DNA of 64,000 nt. Source: Symsagittifera roscoffensis (lineage: Eukaryota; Xenacoelomorpha; Acoela; Convolutidae). Where the stretch lies: positions 43,449,624 through 43,513,623 of the forward strand of contig NC_087066.1 in NCBI RefSeq assembly GCF_963678635.1. The letters run 5' to 3'. The notes under the pieces were generated by a model. The model made no database searches. It was not told the origin of the DNA and saw only the letters and a program-made list of their open reading frames with translations. Shown piece after piece: positions 43,710-53,652 of the stretch. Position 1 is the first letter of the stretch, and each line of letters starts with the position of its first letter. A program made the translations under genes and the position numbers.

Positions 43710-43977
43710 TCTAGGGGCGCCGTCAGCGCCAGTATATGCTTATTTTGAACGAGATCGCGCGCCGAAAAAAAAACAATTTTTTGGTCAAAATTTTCCAAAG
43801 TGCCAAAAACCAGCTGTTTTGACCTGTTTTGCCGCAAATTTTTGATCAAATAGGGTCTTTTATAGTGTTCTGGGAGCGCTCGGAAAAACCACGCGGTCGG
43901 CTTTAAAAAAAAGAAACAATATTTTTGAAATTTTCTTGATCATCTCCCCTCAAGAAACTCCTAGATCCGCCCCTAGT
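43710..43977 (+). repeat. Dispersed repeat family Y, copy 1
   Basis: Shares with 60,055-60,271 the order GCGCGCCGAAAAAA, TTGGTCAA.ATTTTCCAAA, TTTTTGGCCTGTTTT, AAATTGGGTCTTTATAGT, CTAGATCCGCCCCT at the right end. Both copies have the same orientation. Short, non-coding, GC-richer ends: SINE or MITE remnant. Confidence 0.65.
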
Positions 43978-44360
43978 TGGTCGGATACTCTTTTTTGCTT
44001 TCGCAAAAGAAATCTCTTTACCTCGTGATAACTTTTTAAAAAGGTTCAACAATTCCATATGAAAAACATTTCGAGTCGGAAAAGAGTCAATGAACGCAAG
44101 TAATAAAAAAAATTGACTTTCGAATTTCAAATCAACAGGAAAAAATAGATGCCCTTCCCTTAAAGCGCTTTGAATTTCCATGACAATTTATGGTAGGCAC
44201 ATTTTAGATCAATTTACGTTTTTGGTGGCCTTTACTTTTTTCTTGCTGTTCGAAAGTGGAGTACACATTCCTTTTAATAAAGGAAATGAACTAAACTTAA
44301 AAAGAAATCAAAAAAATAACACCGCGAAAAAGTAAATTTGAGCCTGGAAAAATTTTCCCG

Positions 44361-44416
44361 AAAAAAATCATCGCGACCTATATAAGAGTCTCAGCTCCCT
44401 TTATCGACTCTTATAT
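44361..44416 (+). promoter_or_regulatory. TATA-bearing hairpin module, copy 1
   Basis: TCATCGCGACCT precedes ATATAAGAGTC (44380-44390), whose exact complement GACTCTTATAT is at 44406-44416 with a 15-bp loop. The TATA-like word sits in the left arm. Diverged copies are at 53,410-53,463, 54,277-54,330, 54,517-54,565 and 63,156-63,207, all on the same strand. A retroelement promoter or LTR core is one reading. Confidence 0.45.
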
Positions 44417-44644
44417 TTCACCATCGTACTGAAAGATCTTTTAAATAGCTTTGAGCTGCTACAAAACCCTCGCATATCGAACTTATGCTCTGATTTTTGT
44501 TGCCCCAAAACCGAATCGAGGCGCAAGCACGTGAGTACATCACATTTCAGAAATCCAATTAAAATTGATTTTATCATTCAGCTCAAATTGAATTCTGAAA
44601 AGATCACGTATATAAAAATAGAACTACAGGAAAGAATGCTTGAG

Positions 44645-45168
44645 CTATTTAAAATTGGATTTGGACATCACTCTTCTTTGCAAAGCCTCTCGGAGCTTCA
44701 GCACTTGGTGGGCGATAAATACTTTTTGATTCGATCGCTTTTCTTTCAACCAATCAACCAACCAACCACCTATCTTCTGATAACTTTCGTCTTCCTGTTT
44801 CTTGGGATATAGAGGCACAATCGACCAGTGTATTATGCAACATCTGATTTCACTGACTTGGCCGACACCAATCCTGCTACCAGAAAACAGAATATGGTCC
44901 GCCATTTCAAATTTCACGCCAAATCGGACTGCTTGGCTTTTGTTTGTACTATTCAACACGGGAAGCGAATAACCCATTTTTGGGTAATTCGAACTAAGGT
45001 TCCGATGAGAAAACCTTGTGATCTGTCAATCAAACACTGCTTATACGAACGACATTCTTTGTCTTCCGCTGTCGTAATCAAGTTCTCTGTCGTCAATATA
45101 TCCACTGCATGTGTTTTTCTAGTTCCGGGATAATAAAGCTCTTTGGTAGAATTTGTCGAATGCCTCAT
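44645..45168 (-). pseudogene. Possible coding remnant downstream of the Ras-like gene
   Basis: Two consecutive minus-strand frames, 45168..44953 (71 codons) and 44977..44645 (110 codons, ATG), overlap by 25 bp and both look protein-like (DKECRSYKQCLIDRSQG; VGQVSEIRCCIIHWSIV; KKQEDESYQKIGGWLVDWLK). They may be one frameshifted gene or 3' UTR by chance. No family recognised. Confidence 0.2.
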
Positions 45169-45357
45169 TCAGAAATCTAGATCATGTTTTCAGTCTTTGT
45201 CCCTTCGAAAGTATAGATGGCTTGCTGAGCTGTGAGACTACGCGGTCTGGTCTTGGCGCGACGTTCGACTACTGAGTAATTTTTGTTGCTTTGTTGTATT
45301 TCTAGTTCTATTTAATAATATAGTATTAGGATTGATGAATTAATTGTGTGGATACGG

Positions 45358-47055
45358 TTATGAAATAGCACATTTGTTCGAAGCACCGCTCCTTCCGCCG
45401 TTGTGGTGGTGGTGACCCTTTTCCTTTCTGCTCTTCTTCTGAGGTCCTGAGGAGTCTGGGGTGGGCTGGCTGTGGAATATTTTCATCGACGTTTCTCTAA
45501 TTAGTCGCTCGAATGCCTCTTCCACGTTCAAAGGAGTCTTGGCTGATGTCTCGAAGAAAGGAAACTCAAATTGTCGCCTGAAATAAAATTTAAATATTTT
45601 ATTTTACGCTGCCTTAAATCACCAAAACGTTATATGAGCAAAAAAAAAACACCGTAAAATAGCTATTTTAACATAAACCTTAAGCTATTCTTTCGTACTA
45701 GGTTATTTCGACCAATCATTCATGCATTAAGCTACAATTTTTCAAAAATCTCAGATCAACTTTGGGTCGGATAAGTAACAGAAAAGACCCCAAAACTAAC
45801 ATAGCCAACACCGGACAGCTGGAAAAATGAAGCGAAGAAAAAGAAAAAAGCACCGTAAACCTAAGGGCTATCCGAAAAATTAATGGCTAATCGGTCATAA
45901 ACGAAGTCATACTTTATTAAATGATTCTTTAAAAACGAGTCACAGTGAAACAAGAACCATGATTTGGTTATTTTGACTATCAGTAAGGAATTGCGACCGT
46001 TCTTAAGCAACAGTCCTAAAAAAAGTCGTGTGCTATGATATCGAATTTAGTTACGTGAATCTATCAATGTCGTTTTGCGTCACTTCAAACTGGTCGGCAG
46101 GGAGGTCGACTTTGTTGCCCACAATGACACATGCGATGTGAGGGTGGATGGGTTCGGCTGAGTTGTCCAACAGGTCCTTACTCCTCGCCACCCGCGTGAA
46201 CATGGTCTGCAGTTCGTGTAGGGACTCCTTGTTGCACAAGTCAAACACAGCCAGGAAACCGTGTCCACTTTGGTAATACTGAAACAGACGACACGTCAAC
46301 ACTCATTTTTTGATCAGAATGATGGAATAGACCGATCATCAGAGAGTCACATTTTTGGATTTAAGGTGGGTCTGTTTTGAGTTCATAATCAGTCAACTTG
46401 TGACTATTTCTAGGGGCCGGAAAGATTTTGCTTCTGACTTCAATTGAGATACATTAGAAAAAACATATGCCTGGCATCACATCAAAAACCAACCATTTGA
46501 GTCAAGTTTCATACGTAAAAACCACTTTCTTTTATAGTTAATATCAAATTATTTTGCAATACCCTTGCTTATCGCAAGGGTGAAGAAATATCCTTCTGGG
46601 TCCTTACAAAGTTAATTACACTGACCACATTTGCTTAACGTCGGGCATCAAATTTTTCACACATTTAAGCACAAAAAACAGTGTCAAAATACTAATTAAT
46701 CTAAAAAGCATCGGTTTGCGAACAATTGAGGTGCTCGAGGTCAGCGATTTCGCAAAACACCTGGTATTTTAAAAAATCCTACCTGTTCGACTAAATACTG
46801 GAACTCCTCCTGTCCAGCTGTATCTATGATCTGCAGTGCCCATGGCTTCCCATCTACCACTCTTTGTGTGAAACTTGTATCTTCTAGTGTCGGCTCGTGG
46901 TTCTCGTCAAAACTATGGCTGATGTACTGCATCATCAGACAACTCTTGCCCACTCCCTCTCGCCCGATCAGCACCAGTTTCATTTCCTGTTGTTTCTTCA
47001 CGCCCCCACTAGCGCCACCAATCGCCCCATTGGCACTATTTTTGTGCTCCCCCAT
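45358..47055 (-). CDS. Divergent Ras-family small GTPase, 238 aa, three exons
   Basis: Exon 1 47055..46783 (91 codons), intron with GTAGGA/TTTCAG, exon 2 46278..46055 (74 codons plus 2 nt), intron with GTAACT/TTTCAG, exon 3 45577..45358, TAA. After a 25-residue Gly/Ala-rich extension come the P-loop GREGVGKS (31-38), effector loop HEPTLEDT (53-60), DTAGQEEF (78-85), NKVDLP and ETSAK. The tail is basic and His-rich (KKSRKEKGHHHH) and ends C-A-I-S, a farnesyl-type CaaX box, so the protein should sit on membranes as a GTP/GDP switch. The residue equal to Ras Gly12 is Glu33 and Ras Tyr32 is His53; Gln61 is kept (Gln82). Switch II is unusual (YLVEQYYQ). The exon 1/2 border lies where the classical Ras gene at 58 kb has its intron. 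The orthologue group is uncertain. Confidence 0.9.
46561..46581. repeat. Short TTATC-loop hairpin, best copy of a dispersed family
   Basis: ACCCTTGC-TTATC-GCAAGGGT is a perfect 8-bp stem with a 5-nt loop, in the intron of the Ras-like gene. Related hairpins are at 51,313-51,329 (loop TAATC), 53,736-53,748, 54,208-54,224, 59,486-59,502 (degenerate) and 62,873-62,886. Most are followed by GTAA and an A-rich run. Confidence 0.6.
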
Positions 47056-48659
47056 CGCAGGACGAGATTTCCTGATTCCGGGAAAACTTGAAAATTCCCT
47101 TGTTTTGATTATATTTTAGTTTATGTCCAAATCTTAGGTACGAGGATGTATTACTTTCAAAACTCGGTTCGAGTCCTGTAAAATTGATTTGCGACTCTTT
47201 TGTTGCGATATCGATTCTGATTCGTCAAGTTGTTTTAGGAGCTGTTTTCAGTGAAATGATTAAGTCACTTAGGCTATCAAATCAACTGGACTTCGATTGA
47301 ACCTTTGTCTTGAGGCTGTACTTGCATGGGAGTCCAGATTCTAGGCACTGTTCAAACAAGATCTGAAGCTTCTAATCGTTCAGGGCATCAGCCAAATTAG
47401 GATATGAGGGTGCTTTCGAATTAGTGTGCGTCCTAAAATGGTTCGAGGCTTCTGAGTAGTATATGTAAGATATATGTATCTAGGCGTTACTTTTCAGTCT
47501 GGAAGGGTTGGCTTGTAACTCGAATGTCAAAGTCTGAACTCTGATGCAAATGACGAATCGTTGGTCACTTGGGTTTTGCCACGTCCAAAATGGAAACCAG
47601 GCAAATACAGAAATGATTGGGTTATTTTTGAACTGTTCTCAAAAGAGGTTTGAATTTTGACGATGTAGCTGCTTGCTATTGTGTCAATATTTCCGATGAA
47701 AGGGTCAACATCAAAACTGCTAGCAGCAATTGAGGCCTAATTTTGAGTGACTCATTTCTATATTTGCACACGCATTTATCTAAAAGCAAAACTCACAGTG
47801 AGGCAAGCAAAATTACCAAGCGCTTCAATCCACAATCAAGGTCTGACTCTATTTATATTAAATAGAGTTGGTATGAAAAAGTGAAAATGACTCACTAAAT
47901 ACTGGGGTTTGATTTGAGGACTTGTGGGTTTAATTTAGGGCTTCACAGTCAAGAAAAATCGGAACACATCTAGGCAAGTCAAGACACGATTGCTCCAAAT
48001 AATGACGTTCGAATCCTTGAAATAAATAATCGGATTTGAAATAAAATTTATAATAATGTTTTTAGATGGCATGATCAAACAAGTAATCGTGACTTAACGA
48101 TTTGTTTTAAATGCAAAGATTGTTCGAAGTATCAGCAATGCTTGCGTGTTCAAACCTGGATGAAAAACAAATTTAAGCGTTTTCTAGGCGCGCACAAAGT
48201 CTTCGTGAGTTCATTAATTACTATCTTCAGTTTCACAATACTGCAAACAATAGTTGAACTGTCTCAAAAATCACGAGGTCCCGTCAAAGTCAACACTAAT
48301 TTGAAGCCACAATTGAAAGACAGAAACGACCTTTCAAAGTAAACATTGAAACGTGGCCTAAGACCGTTTGATCCAATCAACTAGTTAGAAGGGTCCACCT
48401 AGATACACCTAGAAAGTCATCTACTGACTGCGATCTTGATCATTAGGAACTCTGGGGTGATATGTCAAACTAGCAAAAACTGCAGAAAAGCATGAGATAC
48501 CGAGAAATTACACTTTGATTGGCAGTTCTTATCATAAAGAAACCATAAAGAAACTATTGACCAACTAACTTTAACCCGGCGGCTAAATCATAACAAATTC
48601 AAGGGGAGAAAATTGGGACCTGTTCCATCACAGTCTCCTCTAGCCTAGTAACAAAAACC
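47056..48659. other. Upstream region of the Ras-like gene
   Basis: No further exon, RNA gene or repeat is supportable. It should contain the Ras-like promoter, but no TATA or initiator stands out. The 66-codon plus frame at 48142-48342 has no recognisable features. Confidence 0.4.
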
Positions 48660-49105
48660 TGTAGTACCCCTCGGTGTATTGACGTATAACGAAAAAATCG
48701 TATAACGTATATTCCGACTATCGTATAACGTACATTTTTGCTTTCGAATAAAAAACGAACTATACATTTTTTATACGAAAGCCAAAGTTGAAGTCAAAAT
48801 CCTAACTGAATTACAGCAAGTTTTTTTAGATTTGGCTGCTTTTATTGTTTTTGCTGCTCGGTTACATTTTTTTCCGGACAATCTTTGATTGTTATGAAAA
48901 AACATTTAATTTTGGACTTGAGCCGCCCCTAATATTAATCAATCTTACAGTATTCAATGAAAAAACCCTTGTCTCACAAAAAAATGGTTGCCAATTATCG
49001 TTTTTGTATAATCGCATAATTTATCGTATAATCCTATAATCTTATATCGTATACGGTTTTTTTTCGTATAATTTATTGTATATCGTATAACGATGCTATA
49101 ATTTG
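48660..49105. mobile_element. MITE-like element with clustered CGTATAA motifs
   Basis: CGTATAACG occurs three times at 48,680-48,735 and CGTATAA/TTATACG words recur five or more times at 49,010-49,095, while the 300-bp middle has none. Subterminal clusters of one short motif at both ends are typical of non-autonomous DNA transposons. No clear terminal inverted repeat or target duplication was found. Confidence 0.45.
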
Positions 49106-49149
49106 ATGGTGGATAGAATGGGATGACCCGAAAAATAAAGAGAGATCAA

Positions 49150-49830
49150 GGAAAGCGATGCAGAGAGGAAATAGAAATCAAAAACAATACAAAGCAAATA
49201 AACAAAATAACAAGGATACCCGGCTATTGTGCAAGTAGCACAGAATGTTCCGACCATAGACTAAGTACAAAAAAAAAAGTTTTTTTTTTTCAAATAAGTG
49301 TAGTTTTTTTCGGCGAGGTGTGAAGAAACGATCAAAACGAAAAAATGAAATTAGGAATATTCGACAGTCACAGTAAAAATGGCAAATTGGACAACACTTT
49401 TGATGAAAGATGACTAAAAAAAATTATTTAAAAAAAAATCAAATAATTTTCAATTTGTGAAGCTTTTAATTGCCAAATGGCGATTCAAAAATATTCCACA
49501 AACAACTTCACTTGAACAAAACTAAGATTTAACGGCCTGAAACAAGCAAAACCAAGCTATTGTAAGCCTACTCGATCGCATTATATGCTCGAATTTAGAC
49601 TAAAAATCAAAAAATGTAAACCTGTTTCTCTCGATACTGGGACAACTTTTTGGAAAGTTATTTAGAGTAATTCGAAGCACGATTGAAAGGGCTTGAATAT
49701 GATATATCACTCAATCCGTTCCCATAAATAATTATGGCACCTGATTATGCGAGGAAAACACACAAAAAAAACTATAACACACCCGAACTCGAGGTTCCTC
49801 CCCAAATTTCAATTGATCGGGAAAAAAAAC
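49150..49830 (+). repeat. Dispersed repeat family X, copy 2
   Basis: Holds the CCGGCTATTGTGCAAGTAGC block (49,220), AAAAAGTTTTTTTTTT, CGGCGAGGTGTGA, AGCTATTGTAAGCCTACTCG, TTTCTCTCGATACTGGGA and GAATATGATATATCA landmarks in the order also seen at 60.9-61.6 kb and, inverted, at 0.54-1.33 kb. 49,831-51,180 is AT-rich; AACGAGATATCTCATTCG recurs near 50,095 and 50,540 as part of a weak 440-bp direct repeat. Confidence 0.5.
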
Positions 49831-51180
49831 CAGAAGGAATCATGCAGTTGATTCCATAAACCGGATTCATAAGCGCAAATTTGATTGGTCGGAACCGGTA
49901 TAACCCGAGATAGTTTTTTCGGGAGAAGCAATAAATAACAGCTCAGAAAAAAAACAAAGAAAAAACAAGCCTGGTAAGTTGGTTTTTCACCGCAAAGATT
50001 GTTCTTTTCCTTCGCTCTACATTGCTATGAAAAAATTCCAGTTAAGTTTTAAACGAATCAGGAAACTTAAGAAAATATTGCAAATTTAAGCTCTTAACAA
50101 GATATCTCATTCGCACAAAAAAATCATCACCAACGAGCAGTAGCAAAAGTTTCGACGACCTCAAGAAACACACAAAAACATAGCCAAAACACAGTAGAAA
50201 AGAGTGATTGAACGCCACGAAAATAAAAAAAGGATGGATTATTTTTTGAAAAAAAAAACAACTTAAAAAATCAACTTAAAAATAAAACAACGAAATTTGG
50301 GACAACTGGAGAGTTAGGTAAATTCCATATTTCGCTAGAAATCTATGAAAAAAATTCCACTTTCGAAACCAGAAATCGACCACGTTTTTTTGCGCTATAT
50401 TTTCGTAAATCAAGAGCGTATTTTGCCAGCCTTCCAGCAAATGAACTATAATTCTATAAAAAAAATTAAATTTAGTTTTTAATGACACTGAAAATTTTTT
50501 AAAAATTATTTAACAACTCGAATAGCAAACTTTAACGAGATATCTCATTCGACACTATAGAAGAGTCGACAAACTCAAGAAAACCAAAAAAGAAACAGAT
50601 AGAAAGTGAATATAAAACACAGGAAAAGCAAGCCACTAAAACTTAAAAAATTCAAAATGTTGTCTGGAATCCTGTTCTTTTCTGTAAAATCGTCCAGAAA
50701 CACAATCGACAGCAATTAGTAAAAAATGAAAAGTAAATAAGCAGAAATTGAATCGACAAAACTTAATTATTTTCCCGTAGAACCGGAAAAACAATTGTTG
50801 TCAAGCAAAACTTTGAACTATAAATTCTTTCTCTGAAAATTTTAGCATTTCTTTCGATCCGAAACAAAGCATTTAACTTACGCATCCCTTAAAACGACCC
50901 CAAATTAGGTCGCTAAGCCGATAAAATAAAAGCTGGAATCAATTAAATCGAATACTATTTTTAAGCGACAAAAAAACACCAAATTATATGAAGCCAAGAC
51001 TAGTGAAATTACAAATTGCAAGAGTAATTCAAAACACTCAGAGCAACTGCATTAAAAATTGCGTATAAAAAATCAATTGGACAACGTGGCAAATAAGCCG
51101 ACAAAGCATAACAAGAGAAACAATAAGCCGATATTTTCCGATAGTATTTTCCGAGTTTTTCCAGTTTGAAAATGAAGTTA

Positions 51181-51252
51181 CTGGTCCGTTTCGAACCCAC
51201 AAACTTTACCGTCCCAAGCGTACTCTCCCCCTCCGGGCTATGAACCAAGACA
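51181..51252 (-). tRNA. tRNA-derived sequence (pseudo-tRNA or SINE head)
   Basis: Minus strand from 51252: TTGGTTC pairs fully (with two G-U) with GGACCAG at the other end. TAGCCCGGAGGGGGAGAG fits a degenerate A box, GGGTTCGAAACGG the B box. The anticodon arm does not fold cleanly, so it is not a working tRNA. The downstream side is AT-rich, as for a SINE body. Confidence 0.5.
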
Positions 51253-51329
51253 AAAAGGATTCAGTTAAACAAATTGTTAACCTGAAAAAGGTCTATAATC
51301 AGATTTGATAATGCTTGCTAATCGCAAGC

Positions 51330-53200
51330 GTAATAAATACAACTAGCGTTTAACGCACCTCCGGTGCTTCGAATTTTTTCGTCAACTCATGAAAAACCGC
51401 ATATATTGGGAACAAGATCTGCAAACTTTTAGTGTACTCGGACTGCACTCAATTACAGAGTTGGTAATTTCAAAACTTTATTTTTTTTAATTACCATTTT
51501 GAAAAATTATAAACAAGAAATTGGCCTCTGGAGAAATTTTTAGGCCAGATTTGCAGCCACTGAGAGTCCTTGAGAGCACCCTACTATAGAGTTGAAAATT
51601 TATACCTGTTTCCCGTAAAAAATTGAAAAAAAAAATCATAAAAAACTTCTTATCTCGGAAACTAAAAGGATTTGAGCATACATATTTAGATGCAAGATTT
51701 GAGTCGCATGTAGCAAGATTTGTAACTCTGACAGCACTCAACTACAAAAATAGGTATTTCAAAATATTTTAAAAAAGCATTATTTAAATTTTCGAAATTT
51801 TTTCAAAAATAAACACAAAAAACGTGTATCTCGAAAACTACAAGGATTTGAACAGTCATATTTAGAGGCAAGATTTGCAACTCCTTAGAGTACTCTGACA
51901 GCACCCAATTACAGGGTCAGGAATTTCAAGATTTGTTTCCGAAAATTTTTTGAAATCACAAAAAAACGTCATATCTCGAAAACTACAAGGATTTGAGCAA
52001 TCATATTTGGAGGCAAGGTTCGGAACCCCCTGAGAGTACTCCGATAGCCCCCAACAACAGGGTTGCGAATATCGAAGTTTGAAAACAAAAATTAATTTGA
52101 GTTTTTTGAAAAATTATCAAAAAAATCGCAAAAAAAACATATCTCGAAAACTACAAGAATTTGAGCTCTTAAAATTGGAGGCAAGGTTCGCCATACCTGA
52201 GAGTACTCTGATAGCCCCCAACTATAGGGTTAGGACTTCACAAAAAAACGTCATATCTCGAAAACTACGAGGATTTGAGCAGTCTTGTTTGGAGGCAAGA
52301 CTTGCAATCCTTGAGAGTACTCTAACAGGACCCAACTACAGGGTTAGGAATTTCAGATTTTGATTTGAAAAAAAATTAATTTAAGTTTTCTGAATTTTTT
52401 ATTTGAAAAAATCACAAAAAACGTCATATTTCGAAAATTACACGGATTTGAACAGTCATATTTGGAGGTAAGATTTGGAGCTCCTTTGAGAACCCTGACA
52501 GCACCCAACTACAGGGTTGGGAATTTCAAATTTTGAGAAATAATTATTTTATTTTTTCCAAAAAAAAATTGAAAAAATCACAAAAAACATATCTCAAAAA
52601 CTACAAGCATTTGAGCAGTCGGATTTTGAGGCAAGATTCGTAATCCTTGATCGTACACTGACAGGATCTAACTTCAGGGTTGGGAATTTCAAATTTCGAA
52701 AAATAATTATTTTGAGTTTACTGAAAATTTTTGAAAAAAATCACAAGAAACGTCATATCTCCAAAACTACAAGGAATTGAGCAGTCATATTTGGAGGCAA
52801 GATTCGCAATCGTTGAGAGTACTCTGAAAAAGCTCAACTACCAGGTGGAGAATTTCAGGTTTTGCAAAAAAAATTAATATAAGTTTTCTGAAATTTTTTT
52901 TAAAAAAATCACAAAAAATCGTCATATCTCGAAAACTACGAAGATTTGAGCAGTTATATTTGGAGGCAAGATTCCTAATCATTGCGAGTACTCTGATAGG
53001 ACCCAACTACCGGACTGACAATTTCAGATTTTGCTAAAGAAATTAATATAATTTTTCTAAAAAATTTTTGAAAAAATCACAAAAATCGTCTAATCTCGTT
53101 AACTAAAAGGATTTGGGCATTCAAAATTGGAGGCCAAATTTGCAACCTATTGGGGAATCCGGACAGCATCCCATTATTGGGCTGCTTATTTTAAACTCGA
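51330..53200. repeat. Tandem array, about 10 units of 165-170 bp
   Basis: The word ATCTCGAAAACTACAAGGAT or a variant occurs near 51,652, 51,829, 51,970, 52,138, 52,254, 52,425, 52,588, 52,753, 52,922 and 53,093. Each is followed by TTGAGCAGTCATATTTGGAG, GCAAGATT, GAGAGTACTCTGACAG, CCCAACTACAGGGTT, GGAATTTCA and an A-rich linker of variable length. Two spacings are short (141, 116) through internal deletion. A 94-codon plus frame (52,079-52,363) crosses two units but unit lengths do not hold the frame. The unit is unrelated to that of the 4.3-5.2 kb array. Confidence 0.85.
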
Positions 53201-53582
53201 TGGAATAACCACTGAATTCAAACTGGAAAATCGAAAAAAAAATCTTAAAAAATCAATATACGATATAGGTTAAACATGGAAAAATAATACGTTGAAAAAG
53301 CTCAAACATGGCGAGATAAGGAATCCCGCATTTAAATATATAATAGATAATATGTGTGAAAGCACTTTTATAGAATGTTAAAGCATTATATGACTTTTCC
53401 TAAAAAACGAAAAAAATCATCACAACCTATATGAGGGTCTGAACTACATACACCGACTCTAAGAATTTGAATGTTAAACAAGCATCGAAAAAAAACCTAA
53501 AAGAACAAAACCGACAGACGCACGTTCTTGAGCAGACATACACTGAGCCGAAAAAAAAAACATAGTATAAAAAAGAATCAGC

Positions 53583-53652
53583 TCGTGGCCGGTATTGAGC
53601 CCATTACATTTGTCCTCGCAAGCACGATCGTTACCTCCAAACTGAACAGGCC
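53583..53652 (-). tRNA. tRNA-derived sequence, degenerate
   Basis: Minus strand reads GGCCTG, TTCAGTTTGGAGG (A-box-like), ATCGTGCTTGCGAGGAC and GGGCTCAATACC (B-box-like), ending GGCCAC. Spacing fits a tRNA but pairing is incomplete. It lies at the right border of the tandem array as 51,181 lies at the left. Confidence 0.4.

Noticed and set aside
46826-47119. 97-codon plus frame over exon 1 of the Ras-like gene
   Set aside because: Antisense shadow of the GTPase P-loop exon.
48142-48342. 66-codon plus frame upstream of the Ras-like gene
   Set aside because: No domain, no splice context and no repeat conservation.
52079-52363. 94-codon frame across the tandem array
   Set aside because: Repeat units differ in length by non-multiples of three, so the frame is not maintained.
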